Below, piece after piece: positions 1 through 7,595 of a stretch of DNA of 32,837 bases. Numbering within the stretch: the stretch's first letter is position 1; each line of letters starts with the position of its first letter. This DNA comes from Planctomycetota bacterium (lineage in GTDB: Bacteria > Planctomycetota > UBA1135), in assembly GCA_027021325.1 (NCBI GenBank), contig JALUUN010000461.1, positions 1-32,837 on the forward strand. The letters run 5' to 3'. The notes beneath the pieces are model-generated. The model was not told the DNA's origin and did not search any database. It saw only the letters and a list, made by a program, of their open reading frames with translations. The position numbers and the translations under genes are program-made.

Positions 1-261
1 GACGAAGCGGCGCTGTGGGAGCAGGCCCGAAGCGAGGTGGATCCCGCAGACCCCGTCGAGGCCGCCTGGTTCGAGGCTCTCCACGGCGAGCGCAACCGCC
101 GCATGGCCGAGAGGGTGGACCGCCTGCTCCGCGAGCGGTCGGATCAGGGCCTCCTCTTCGCCTTTGGCGCCCTGCACTTCGCCGGACCGGAGGGGCTTCC
201 CCGGCTCCTGGCCCGGCGCGGCTGGACCGTCCAGCGTCTCCCCGCCGCCGCGGAACACTGA
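1..261 (+). CDS. TraB/GumN family protein, 3' end only
   Basis: The reading frame is open from the first base of the window and stops at TGA 259-261, so only the last 86 residues are present. The visible part contains RNRRMAERVDRLL, then FAFGALHFAGPEGLPRLLARRGW and a final TVQRLP. This matches the C-terminal signature of TraB/GumN (PrgY-like) proteins: an Arg-Asn-x-x-Met helix followed by a G-A-L-H-[LF]-x-G strand and a G-[WY]-x-V ending. Family members are proposed metal-dependent Tiki-like proteases, often exported or membrane-attached, but most bacterial members have no proven substrate. Whether this one has a signal peptide cannot be seen. It converges on the minus-strand fucose isomerase-like gene with only 3 bases between the two stop codons, so the two transcripts probably overlap. 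Confidence 0.75.
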   Translation, partial: DEAALWEQARSEVDPADPVEAAWFEALHGERNRRMAERVDRLLRERSDQGLLFAFGALHFAGPEGLPRLLARRGWTVQRLPAAAEH

Positions 262-264
262 GTC

Positions 265-1794
265 TCAGGCGGTGGCGGCGGTGCGCTTCGCCTCGAGCTC
301 GGCCGGCGTGCAGGTGTCGTAGCACTCGAAGGGAAGCCCCAGCTCCTCGGCCACCGCCCGCAGGGCGGCGAGGTGGTCGCCACGGGCGGCCATGGGGTGG
401 TTGCTGTTGAGGAACTGCTCCACCGGACCGCAGAGGCGCAGGTAGTGCTGCGGCCAGTCGGGGCTGCAGCGGGCGCTGCGTTCCCGCCACTGCTCCTCGT
501 CGGGGATGTCGGTGAGACCGCGGCCGGCGCAGAGGTACGGACGGTGGTCGCGGTAGCTGAAGCGCGCCCAGGTGAAGACCCCGGGCACCCGCACCACCAC
601 CGAGCAGGTGCCTCCCCCCGCTCCGAAGTACATGGGCGTCTGGCGCTCACTCCAGGCCCCCTCCAGGCTGTCGTGCCGGCCCTGGGCGAAGTACGGCGCC
701 AGGGCGCCGGAGTTCACGAACCAGTAGAGGCCGTCCTTCCAGTAGCGCAGGTCGTGGAAGCCGACCGGCTCGCCTCCGTTCAGGAGCTTCAGGAGCTCCA
801 TGGTCACTGCCGCCCCGTCGTCGGCCTCGGTGGCGGCGACCACGGTCTCGCCGTCGCCCTCCGGCCGCAACCGGTTGTTGAGCAGCCCCAGGCTCAGGTC
901 GGTGGCGGGGTAGTGCTCGATCCAGTCGAGCTGGTCCTGGACGCCCAGGAAGTGCAGGCCGAAGCGATCCTTCAACTCCAGGAGGGCGAAGTAGACCTGC
1001 ATCTGGAAGACCACCTGGTCGCGGGTCAGGTCGCGGGCCGGGTCCTCCCCCAGGCGCAGCTCCATCCCCTGCTCCAGGAGCCAGTCCACGGCCGCCTCGG
1101 CGCGGCGCCGGTCCACGGCCTCGGCCATGTGCGCCAGGCGCAGGCCGTCGAAACCGAGGCGGGCCACGCCGAAGACCGAGAGGAAATCGGCCTCGCTGAT
1201 CTTGTTCCACATCTCCATGGAACGGGGCCCGACGGCGCCGTACAGGCGGCCGCGCAGGGCCTGGACCGCCGCCCGGGCGCGCTCGCGGTCCTCGGCGCCG
1301 GGCTCCACAGGCACCGTCTCCAGGGCGGGCGGCGGCAGGCTCCCCTCCTCGAGGAAGCGCCCCAGGGCATCGAGCCATTCCCCGGTCTCGTCGAAGTCCC
1401 CGACGAAGAGCCGCGAGCTCCGCACCCCCACGTGTTCCAGGCCGCTCGCCGCCGCCAGGAGGCCGACCGCACCCGGGAAGTCCGGGATCGCCGAGCCGAG
1501 GAGGAGCTTGGGGAGCTCCGGCGGAAGGAGAGCCAGGGGAGTGACCGTGAAATCGGGGTAGGTCCAGCCGGCCATGAACACGAGCAGACGCTCGCCGCCG
1601 GCGCGGCGGATCACCTCGATACCGCGGGCAACGGAATCCACAGGCCCCTCCGGGTTCAGAAGCCGGGGCTCCCAGCCCAGGGAGCGGATGGCCTCCTGGA
1701 GGCGCTGCAACTGCGGGCCGGCGACAGGCAGGACCACCTCGTTGGCCGAGGCCCGGGCGTCGGCAGGGAAGTACAGGTCGACGGTACGCGCCAT
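265..1794 (-). CDS. L-fucose isomerase-like protein (FucI/AraA-type)
   Basis: This 509-residue protein resembles the L-fucose isomerase-like group (COG2407), which interconverts aldoses and ketoses with a divalent metal. The N-terminal Rossmann-like part starts MARTVDLYFPAD. The middle holds a conserved VFQMQVYFALLELKDRFGL stretch. The catalytic C-terminal part shows a plausible metal triad: Glu323 in ATEADDGAAVT, Asp348 in GFHDLRYW and His466 in NSNHPMAARGDH, matching the Glu/Asp/His set of FucI. The length is below that of E. coli FucI (about 590 residues) but normal for the wider group. I chose the ATG at 1794 because the frame upstream of it (to 1911) is arginine/proline-rich and overlaps the DUF962 gene. 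It is the last gene of a three-gene minus-strand unit with a sugar-epimerase-like gene, so a role in sugar catabolism is likely. The exact substrate is unknown. Confidence 0.8.
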   Translation of the reverse strand: MARTVDLYFPADARASANEVVLPVAGPQLQRLQEAIRSLGWEPRLLNPEGPVDSVARGIEVIRRAGGERLLVFMAGWTYPDFTVTPLALLPPELPKLLLGSAIPDFPGAVGLLAAASGLEHVGVRSSRLFVGDFDETGEWLDALGRFLEEGSLPPPALETVPVEPGAEDRERARAAVQALRGRLYGAVGPRSMEMWNKISEADFLSVFGVARLGFDGLRLAHMAEAVDRRRAEAAVDWLLEQGMELRLGEDPARDLTRDQVVFQMQVYFALLELKDRFGLHFLGVQDQLDWIEHYPATDLSLGLLNNRLRPEGDGETVVAATEADDGAAVTMELLKLLNGGEPVGFHDLRYWKDGLYWFVNSGALAPYFAQGRHDSLEGAWSERQTPMYFGAGGGTCSVVVRVPGVFTWARFSYRDHRPYLCAGRGLTDIPDEEQWRERSARCSPDWPQHYLRLCGPVEQFLNSNHPMAARGDHLAALRAVAEELGLPFECYDTCTPAELEAKRTAATA

Positions 1795-1808
1795 GTCCCA
1801 CCGCCATT

Positions 1809-2147
1809 CTAGGGCGGGTCCGGGCCGGCGCCGGGGAGAGCGGCCAGGTCCCGGCGCAGGCGGCCGTCGAACATGCGCCGGAGCATGCGGACGTCGCCGC
1901 GCAGACTCCACCAGGGATGCCTCCAGGTGGCGGGCCGATTCCGCTCGACGGCGAGGTGGCCGGTCCAGGCCAGGGCGTAGGCGAAGGCCGGCCCGGCGGC
2001 GAACCAGGCGGGGTGGAGGCAGAGGCCGAGGACGGCGGCCGGGAGCAGTCCCGCGGTCCCCAGGGCGTGCAGAGCGCGGTTGGCGGGGTGTCGGTGTTCG
2101 CCCAGGTAGAAGAGCCAGAAGTCCTCGAAGTCCCGGAAGGCGCCCAC
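1809..2147 (-). CDS. DUF962 / Mpo1-like small membrane protein
   Basis: This is a 112-residue protein if the GTG at 2147 is used, which lies 4 bases after the stop of the upstream epimerase gene. The sequence begins VGAFRDFEDFWLFYLGEHRHP and contains NRALHALGTAG, then two hydrophobic segments (about residues 30-70), and ends with WTGHLAVERNRPATWRHPWW and SLRGDVRMLRRM. The order FWxxYLxxH, N-x-x-x-H-x-x-G-T, GHxxxExNxPAT and hPxWSLRGDxxM is the DUF962 signature, which includes yeast Mpo1, a 2-hydroxy fatty acid dioxygenase needing conserved histidines. The histidines are present here. Bacterial members are usually uncharacterised. No ATG occurs near the conserved start, so the GTG start is inferred from spacing and homology. 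It sits between two sugar-enzyme genes in one apparent transcript. Confidence 0.75.
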   Translation of the reverse strand: MGAFRDFEDFWLFYLGEHRHPANRALHALGTAGLLPAAVLGLCLHPAWFAAGPAFAYALAWTGHLAVERNRPATWRHPWWSLRGDVRMLRRMFDGRLRRDLAALPGAGPDPP

Positions 2148-2151
2148 GGCC

Positions 2152-3099
2152 TCAAGGGCGGAGGACCCGCTCCAGGCGGGCACGGATGTCCAGGAGGCGC
2201 TCGCGGCCGCCGCCGGCCACCTCGGCCGTCGCCCAGGTGCCCGCGGGCAGTCCGGCGGCGGCGATGGCCTCGCGCACGCGCGGCCAGTCCACGTCGCCCT
2301 CGCCGATCCGGGCCCAGCCCTGCTCGCGGCCCCAGTCCTTGACGTCGAGCTTGTGGATGCGCCGGCCCAGGGTGCGGATCCATTCCTCCGGCCGGCCGTA
2401 CTTGCGGTGGTTGCCGATGTCGAAGTAGGAGCCGACGAGGTCCCGGTCCTCGGCACGGGCCGGGATGGCGTCGATGTAGTCCCGCAGGAGTTCGGCGCCC
2501 TGGTCCGAGGGACCGTCATGGCGGTAGCAGAACCCGTTCCAGACGTTCTCGATGAGGATGCGGACCGCGTTCTCCCGGGCCAGGGGAAGGACGCTCCGGA
2601 TCCCCTCGATGGAGCGCTCCCAGACGAGTTCCTGGGTCTCCTCCGGCCCGGTCACCCGCCCCGGCACCAGGAGCACGCTGTCGCCGCCGTAGGCCGCCGC
2701 GTCCTCGATCGCAGTGCGCAGGGCCTGCACGCCCCGGGCCCGGACCTCGGGATCAGGGTGGCTCAAGCGCTGGTTCCAGTGGACCGAGTCCACGACCCCG
2801 TGCACGGGCAAGCCCGAGGCCTCGCGTGCGGCCAGGACCTCCTCCCGCGTCCAGGCGTTGGGCGAGTCCAGCTCGATGCCGTCGAACCCGCAGTCCCGGA
2901 CCAGGCGGAAGCGCTCCTCGAGGCTCAGATCCCCCGGAGTCATGCCGACCTTGACCGCGAAACGCAGGTTCAGCGGCCGGTGAGGAGGGTCCTGGAAGCG
3001 GGCCAGTGGCAGGACGGCGAGGCCGCCTGCGGCCTGCCGCAGCCAGCGGCGGCGGCTCGAGGCGGAGGGGGAAGGAAGACCGGGCGCGGGGGACTCCAT
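2152..3099 (-). CDS. Exported sugar phosphate isomerase/epimerase-like TIM-barrel protein
   Basis: This 315-residue protein belongs to the xylose isomerase-like/AP endonuclease 2 TIM-barrel superfamily. The leader has SRRRWLRQ at residues 15-22 followed by a short hydrophobic run (AAGGLAVLPLA), which looks like a twin-arginine export signal. The barrel begins near LRFAVKVGM and includes GFDGIELDSPNAW. Candidate metal ligands match the family pattern: Glu184 (ILIENVWNGF), Asp227 (GSYFDIGNHRKYG), His249 (RIHKLDVKDWG) and Glu293 (TAEVAGGG). Proteins of this kind in planctomycete-type genomes are commonly annotated sugar phosphate isomerase/epimerase, with few biochemically defined. It is the first gene of the unit with the DUF962 and fucose isomerase-like genes, and is divergent from the secreted GH39-type hydrolases. 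A periplasmic sugar-processing role is therefore plausible. The start is ATG at 3099. Confidence 0.8.
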   Translation of the reverse strand: MESPAPGLPSPSASSRRRWLRQAAGGLAVLPLARFQDPPHRPLNLRFAVKVGMTPGDLSLEERFRLVRDCGFDGIELDSPNAWTREEVLAAREASGLPVHGVVDSVHWNQRLSHPDPEVRARGVQALRTAIEDAAAYGGDSVLLVPGRVTGPEETQELVWERSIEGIRSVLPLARENAVRILIENVWNGFCYRHDGPSDQGAELLRDYIDAIPARAEDRDLVGSYFDIGNHRKYGRPEEWIRTLGRRIHKLDVKDWGREQGWARIGEGDVDWPRVREAIAAAGLPAGTWATAEVAGGGRERLLDIRARLERVLRP

Positions 3100-3465
3100 G
3101 GCGGGGGCCTCTGTTCTACGGCGGGAGGAAGGGAGTCGGAAGGGATTCCCACGGGGAAGAAGGCCCCCGGCGCCTGCCGAGCCGCATCCGGCCCCCTAGG
3201 AAGTTGCTAAGGAAGCCAGAGCCCTCCCTTCCCCACGGAGACCGGGCGGGACAGGATCTTCCTCCGGAAATCCACGGGCCCCCGGGGCCGGCATCTCTTG
3301 CGTTCCCCGCGGATGGCCCCCTAGGCTGGAGGGTGCTGGCCTCCCGGCCGGCGGCCGGTCCCCCTGGCCGGCCCCTCCCCCTGCGGCGCATCCCCCTGCG
3401 CCGTCCCTGAATCCTCACACCCTGAGTCCCGCGGGCCTCTCAGGGTCCCGGGCACCCCGGCCCCC
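3100..3465. other. Divergent intergenic region between sugar locus halves
   Basis: This 366-bp gap separates the minus-strand epimerase gene from the plus-strand GH39-like gene. No convincing gene is present; short open frames here are arginine/proline-rich with no recognisable domain. It contains a direct repeat GGCCCCCTAGG at 3190-3200 and 3315-3325, and a small hairpin with arms CGGCGCA (3384-3390) and TGCGCCG (3397-3403). The last 100 bases before the ATG at 3466 are pyrimidine-rich. I see no clear sigma-70 promoter, but both flanking units must start from this gap. Confidence 0.5.
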
Positions 3466-5418
3466 ATGATCTCTACGAGTCTCCGCCGAGGGCGGCTGTA
3501 CGCCGCACTGCTGACAAGCCTGCTCCTGCCTCTCCCCCTGCTCCACGCCCAGGGCACGCTTCCGGGCGACGCGGACGTGGACTACGAGGAGAGTGAACGC
3601 ACGGTCCAGCCGGCCAGTCCCGAGCCCATCACCCTGAACCTGGGCCACGCCCTGGCCCCTCCGGGCGGCATGCTCGAAGGGGTCGTGAACCCCGCGGTCT
3701 CTGACGGCGCCCTCGATCTGTACCTCGAGGGCGGCACCCTCGGGGGGCTGCAGCGCGGGATCATGCGGATGGACGGCTACGATCCCGCCAGCGACGGCCT
3801 GCGCACCCTGGGCGAGGCCGAGGAGCGTGGCATGCGAACGCTCCTCACCATCGTCGGCACCCCCTGGGACCTGGCGACGGAGTGGGACGGGCCCGAACTC
3901 GGCGACCTGCCGCCCTGGGCGCGTTCGGTGCCCCTCGACATGCAGGAGTGGGCCGACCGCGTGGCCGACGCCCTGCGCGAGCTTCGCGACGATTACGGCC
4001 TGGTCCCGGACTACGTCGAGATCTGGAACGAGCCCGACCGCTACGAGTGGTGGACCGGAACGCGCGACGAGTATCTGGAGCTGTACAGCGTGACCTCCCG
4101 GACCCTGGACCTGGTCTTCCCGTCGCGGGGCTTCAAGATCGGCGGACCGGGGCTGGCGAGCATCCGCTCTACGGTCGGCGGCAGCGAGTCCCTGGTCCTG
4201 AGCCTCATCGATACCGCCGGCGCCATGGCCCTGCCCCTGGATTTCGTCTCCTGGCACCACTACGACGTCGGCGGGGCGGTGCGCTACTACGAGGAGTATC
4301 CCCTGGTCGAGGCGGCCCTGCACCGCAACGGCTTCCACGACACCGAGCAGATCCTCTCGGAGTGGAACGTCTACCCGAGCAACCAGGGCAACCCCTACGC
4401 CCAGGAACTGGACGGTTCCCACCCCGCGGCTCTGGCCCTGAACATCCTCCATACCGTCGCCCAGGGGCAGCTCGACGGTCACTGCTTCTTCCTGCTGCAG
4501 GACAAGGAGAACCAGTTCGGGACCTCGGATTTCCTGATCGGCGCCAACGGGATGGTCACGCTCCACGGAATCCACAAACCCGTCTGGCAGGTCTTCCAGT
4601 TCCTCCGCAGCCTCGCCGGCACTCCGCAAGCCGAGGTGAAGTACCCGGACAACGAGTACGGGCTGGGCGTCCTGGCCTTCTACGACGCGCCCGCCCGCAA
4701 GGGCACCGTCCTGGTGGGCTGGGATACCATCGAGAGCGAGTGGATCTGGGCCGAGGCCTGCCGCGAGCGCGGAATCGGCGCGCAGCGCGTCTGGGACGCC
4801 GTCGAGGCGCTCCTGGCCGCGGAAATGGAGGTGAACGCCGAGAACCTGGAGCTCGCCGGCCTGACCCCCTACGAAGCCGAGGCCGGGGCCGAGGTCTATG
4901 CCCTGGCGGTCGAGGCCGAGTGGCTGGAGGAGAACCCGCGGAGTGTCGAGCTCCACATGCCCGGCGTCAGCTCGCTCTCCATTGACCGTGTCTGGCGCTT
5001 CGACGCCGAGAACAACAACCCTGCTGCGCGGCGCGACGAGTTTCTGCCCCTGCTCGAGTGGGCGGAGGCCGAGGCCCAGGAGATCTCCTACGGCGACCTG
5101 CAGGCCTTTCTGGCCGGTGAGGGCGTGGACATGCCGGATTACGAGGACCTCGGCGAGGGCGAGTTCCCGGACTCGGCCGAGGGTCTTGCCGCCTGGCTCG
5201 GCATCGACCTGGACCTGGCCGAGGAGGCCTGGTTCCTGTGGGAGAACTCGCTCTGGACCGCCCGCATCGCCCGTGCCGATGAACTGAACGCCCTGCCGGC
5301 GGCGACCCTCGTCGCCACCGACTCCGTCGGCGCCGGAGTCGGCTGGGGTGGACAGACCCTGTTCTTCAGCATGGAACCGGACAGTGTGATCGTCATCGAG
5401 TACACGGTCGGCTCCTGA
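3466..5418 (+). CDS. Secreted glycoside hydrolase, GH39-like (copy 1)
   Basis: This 650-residue protein has a Sec-type signal peptide (LRRGRLYAALLTSLLLPLPLLHAQ, cleavage after about residue 29). Its (beta/alpha)8 domain carries the clan GH-A pair. The probable acid/base Glu189 is in YVEIWNEPDRYEWW and the probable nucleophile Glu299 is in ILSEWNVYP; DFVSWHHYD lies between them, as in GH39 beta-xylosidases and alpha-iduronidases. From about residue 400 onward there is a long C-terminal part rich in Asp/Glu with GTVLVGWDT, VWRFDAENNNP and EFLPLLEWAEAEA, absent from textbook GH39 enzymes. The substrate is not evident; xylosides or uronic-acid-containing glycans are family possibilities. It is paralogous to the next gene across its length and is followed by a strong hairpin. 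The start is ATG at 3466 with no visible Shine-Dalgarno. Confidence 0.8.
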   Translation: MISTSLRRGRLYAALLTSLLLPLPLLHAQGTLPGDADVDYEESERTVQPASPEPITLNLGHALAPPGGMLEGVVNPAVSDGALDLYLEGGTLGGLQRGIMRMDGYDPASDGLRTLGEAEERGMRTLLTIVGTPWDLATEWDGPELGDLPPWARSVPLDMQEWADRVADALRELRDDYGLVPDYVEIWNEPDRYEWWTGTRDEYLELYSVTSRTLDLVFPSRGFKIGGPGLASIRSTVGGSESLVLSLIDTAGAMALPLDFVSWHHYDVGGAVRYYEEYPLVEAALHRNGFHDTEQILSEWNVYPSNQGNPYAQELDGSHPAALALNILHTVAQGQLDGHCFFLLQDKENQFGTSDFLIGANGMVTLHGIHKPVWQVFQFLRSLAGTPQAEVKYPDNEYGLGVLAFYDAPARKGTVLVGWDTIESEWIWAEACRERGIGAQRVWDAVEALLAAEMEVNAENLELAGLTPYEAEAGAEVYALAVEAEWLEENPRSVELHMPGVSSLSIDRVWRFDAENNNPAARRDEFLPLLEWAEAEAQEISYGDLQAFLAGEGVDMPDYEDLGEGEFPDSAEGLAAWLGIDLDLAEEAWFLWENSLWTARIARADELNALPAATLVATDSVGAGVGWGGQTLFFSMEPDSVIVIEYTVGS

Positions 5419-5435
5419 GTTCGGGAGTCTCGGCA

Positions 5436-5468
5436 GAGCGGGGAGCGGCCGCCGGCGGCTCCCCGCTC
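5436..5468 (+). terminator. Hairpin terminator after GH39-like copy 1
   Basis: The arms GAGCGGGGAGC (5436-5446) and GCTCCCCGCTC (5458-5468) form a perfect 11-bp stem with an 11-base GC-rich loop. It lies 18 bases after the TGA of the upstream gene. The bases after the stem are GCTGTTTCC, a very short T tract, so efficiency as an intrinsic terminator is uncertain. Confidence 0.6.
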
Positions 5469-5489
5469 GCTGTTTCCGGCCGCACCTGG

Positions 5490-5562
5490 CGGAGGCGGAG
5501 CCGTGACCTGCCCCGGCGGGACTTCCCGGGGACCTCCGTGACAGGTCACGGCCCCGCCTCCG
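5490..5562. promoter_or_regulatory. Long inverted repeat with a possible operator
   Basis: Two 21-base arms (5490-5510 and 5542-5562) are reverse complements with one mismatch, which would form a G-U pair in RNA. They flank a 31-base spacer that can itself pair (CCCCGG at 5511 with CCGGGG ending at 5531). Within it lies a 16-bp palindrome CCGTGACAGGTCACGG (5536-5551) and a third half-site CCGTGAC at 5501-5507. This could be a transcription factor site, an RNA structure, or both. It stands 110 bases before the ATG of the second GH39-like gene. Confidence 0.5.
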
Positions 5563-5672
5563 TTCGGCCTGACCGGTCTCATCCCGGCCGCTCCGGGTCC
5601 GCAAAGGAGGCGAACACCGCGGGACGGGCGATACCGGCCCGGCCGCGGAACGGGATCGGGAACAGCCATACC

Positions 5673-7577
5673 ATGCAACACCAGGCATCCTGGGCCGGGC
5701 GGCTCGCGCTCGGGCTCCTCCTTCTCTCCTCCCCTCTGAGCTCCGCCACGCCGGCTCCCCAGGAGAAGAGCGTGGCAGCCATCGGCGAAGGACCGGTCGT
5801 GGTCCGCCTGGACCGCACCCTGCCGCCGCCCCGGGAACGGGTCGAAGGCTTCGTCGAGGCCTACCGGACCTCTCGCAGCGGCCAGCTCTACGCCGGCGAG
5901 CAACCCTCTTACGGCGGCCTCTACCGCCTGCAGATCCAGATGGATCTGCCGAATCTCGCGGGCAGTCTCGCCGAGAACCTGCAACTCGTCGAGGATCTGG
6001 GCATGCAGGCCTGGCTCACGGTCGTGGGCACGCCCTTCGATCTGGCGACGCAGTTCGAGGACGAGGCCGAGGGAACGCTCGATGCCTATGCCCGCTCCGT
6101 GCCCTCCGACCTCCAGGAATGGGCGGACCGGGTGGTGGCGGTTCTCCAGGAGTGCGAAGAGGAGTCCGGACTCCTGCCGGACTACGTCGAGATCTGGAAC
6201 GAGCCGGAGCGCGCGGAGTGGTGGAGCGGCACCCAGGAAGAGTATGAAGAACTCTACGCCGTCGCCGCCCAGGCCCTGGACCAGGCCTTTCCGGAGCGCG
6301 CGTTCCGGATCGGCGGCCCGGCGCTGGCCGGAGCCACCTCGACCTTCGACGGCGAGGAACCCTTCCTCCTGGAGTTCGTGGACGCGGCCATCGCCCGGGA
6401 GGCGCCCCTGGAGTTCGTCTCCTGGCACCATTACGACCTCGGCGGTGCGATCCGCTACTACGACGTCTACGAGCAGCTGCAGGAGCGCCTCGACGCCTAC
6501 GGGCTGCAGGACGTCCTCCGGATCGTGAGCGAGTGGAACCTGGCACCCTCCAGCTTCAACAATCCGGAGGCCGGCGACCTGGACCGGAGTCACGCCGCGG
6601 CCATGGCCCTGAACGTCATCGACGCCGCCATCCGCGGCGATCTGGACGGGCAGATCTTCTTCCAGCTCCAGGACGTGGACCAGCAGTTCGGAACCTCGGA
6701 CTTCCTGCTCGGTGCCCCGGGCCTGATGACCCTGCACGGCATCTACAAGCCGGTGTACCGGCTCCTGGAAGGCCTGCGCCAGGCGGCGGCGCTGCCCGCG
6801 GTCGAGGTCGAGTACCCCCTCAACGAGTGGGGCCTCGGGGTGAGCGCCTTCCGCGCCGACCGCTTCGGCGTCCTGTTCGTCGGCTGGGACACGGTGGACG
6901 CCGAGTGGGTCTGGGCCGAAGGTTGCAAGGAGCGCGGGGCCCAGCCCGGCGTCCTCTGGTCGGCCGTCGAGGACGCCTTCGAAGAGTACGGAACCCTCAG
7001 CGAACAGACCCTGGTCGCCGTCGGCCTGGAGGAGTGGGAGGCTGCGGTGGCTCTGGAGGTCTACGCCCTGGCCCTCGAGGCGCAGGTCGTGGAAGCCAAC
7101 CCGCGCGAGGTCGAGATCGTCCTGGAGGGCGCCTCCTCCATCCGCCTCGGCGAGGTCTGGCGCTTCGACTCGGCCCGCAACAACCCTGCCGACCGGCGCG
7201 AGGAGTTCCTGCCGACCCTGGAGTGGGCCGAAGACGAGGCCAAGGAGTACGCCTACGACGAGACGGTGGCCTTCCTGGCCGAGGAGGGCATCACCGATGT
7301 CCCGGACTACGACGACATCGAGGACTTCCCGGAGAACGCCGAAGAGCTCGGGGAACTCCTGGGCCTGAGCGAGTACCTGGCCATCGAGGCCTGGGGGGTC
7401 CTGGACAACGCCCTGGAAGAGGGCCGCCTGCTCCACGCCGACGACCTCAACGCCCTGCCCGCGGCCACCGTCCAGTCGGAGTCCGCCGAGGAGGCCGGGA
7501 TCGCCTTCGAGGACGGCGTCCTGCGCTTCAGCATGGAGCCGAACTCGGTCTACGTCCTCAAGTTCCGGGTCCGCTGA
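5673..7577 (+). CDS. Secreted glycoside hydrolase, GH39-like (copy 2)
   Basis: This 634-residue paralogue of the preceding gene has a signal peptide with hydrophobic core LALGLLLLSSPLSS and likely cleavage near the Ala/Pro-rich residues 24-29. The catalytic region repeats the same motifs: Glu177 in YVEIWNEPERAEWW (acid/base), FVSWHHYDLGGAIRYYD, and Glu287 in IVSEWNLAP (nucleophile). QFGTSDFL and the acidic C-terminal motif VWRFDSARNNPADRREEFLP are shared with copy 1. The frame stays open upstream to 5538, but that part covers the inverted repeat and has no signal features, so I chose the ATG at 5673, which directly precedes the signal peptide. Differences around the active site cleft, and the lack of the early MRMDGYDP segment in the same form, suggest the copies may have divergent specificity. 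The stop is 18 bases from the convergent sixA-like stop. Confidence 0.8.
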   Translation: MQHQASWAGRLALGLLLLSSPLSSATPAPQEKSVAAIGEGPVVVRLDRTLPPPRERVEGFVEAYRTSRSGQLYAGEQPSYGGLYRLQIQMDLPNLAGSLAENLQLVEDLGMQAWLTVVGTPFDLATQFEDEAEGTLDAYARSVPSDLQEWADRVVAVLQECEEESGLLPDYVEIWNEPERAEWWSGTQEEYEELYAVAAQALDQAFPERAFRIGGPALAGATSTFDGEEPFLLEFVDAAIAREAPLEFVSWHHYDLGGAIRYYDVYEQLQERLDAYGLQDVLRIVSEWNLAPSSFNNPEAGDLDRSHAAAMALNVIDAAIRGDLDGQIFFQLQDVDQQFGTSDFLLGAPGLMTLHGIYKPVYRLLEGLRQAAALPAVEVEYPLNEWGLGVSAFRADRFGVLFVGWDTVDAEWVWAEGCKERGAQPGVLWSAVEDAFEEYGTLSEQTLVAVGLEEWEAAVALEVYALALEAQVVEANPREVEIVLEGASSIRLGEVWRFDSARNNPADRREEFLPTLEWAEDEAKEYAYDETVAFLAEEGITDVPDYDDIEDFPENAEELGELLGLSEYLAIEAWGVLDNALEEGRLLHADDLNALPAATVQSESAEEAGIAFEDGVLRFSMEPNSVYVLKFRVR

Positions 7578-7595
7578 GCCGGGCCGCTACGGTCC

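Noticed and set aside
5538..5672. Upstream extension of GH39-like copy 2 to an ATG-like start at 5538
   Set aside because: It would place 45 residues ahead of a good signal peptide and cover part of the inverted repeat.
3415..7436. Two long minus-strand open frames (757 and 765 codons) across the GH39-like genes
   Set aside because: Both are antisense shadows; the plus strand carries signal peptides and catalytic motifs, and the minus-strand products show repetitive VLGVEAPD-like composition without homology.
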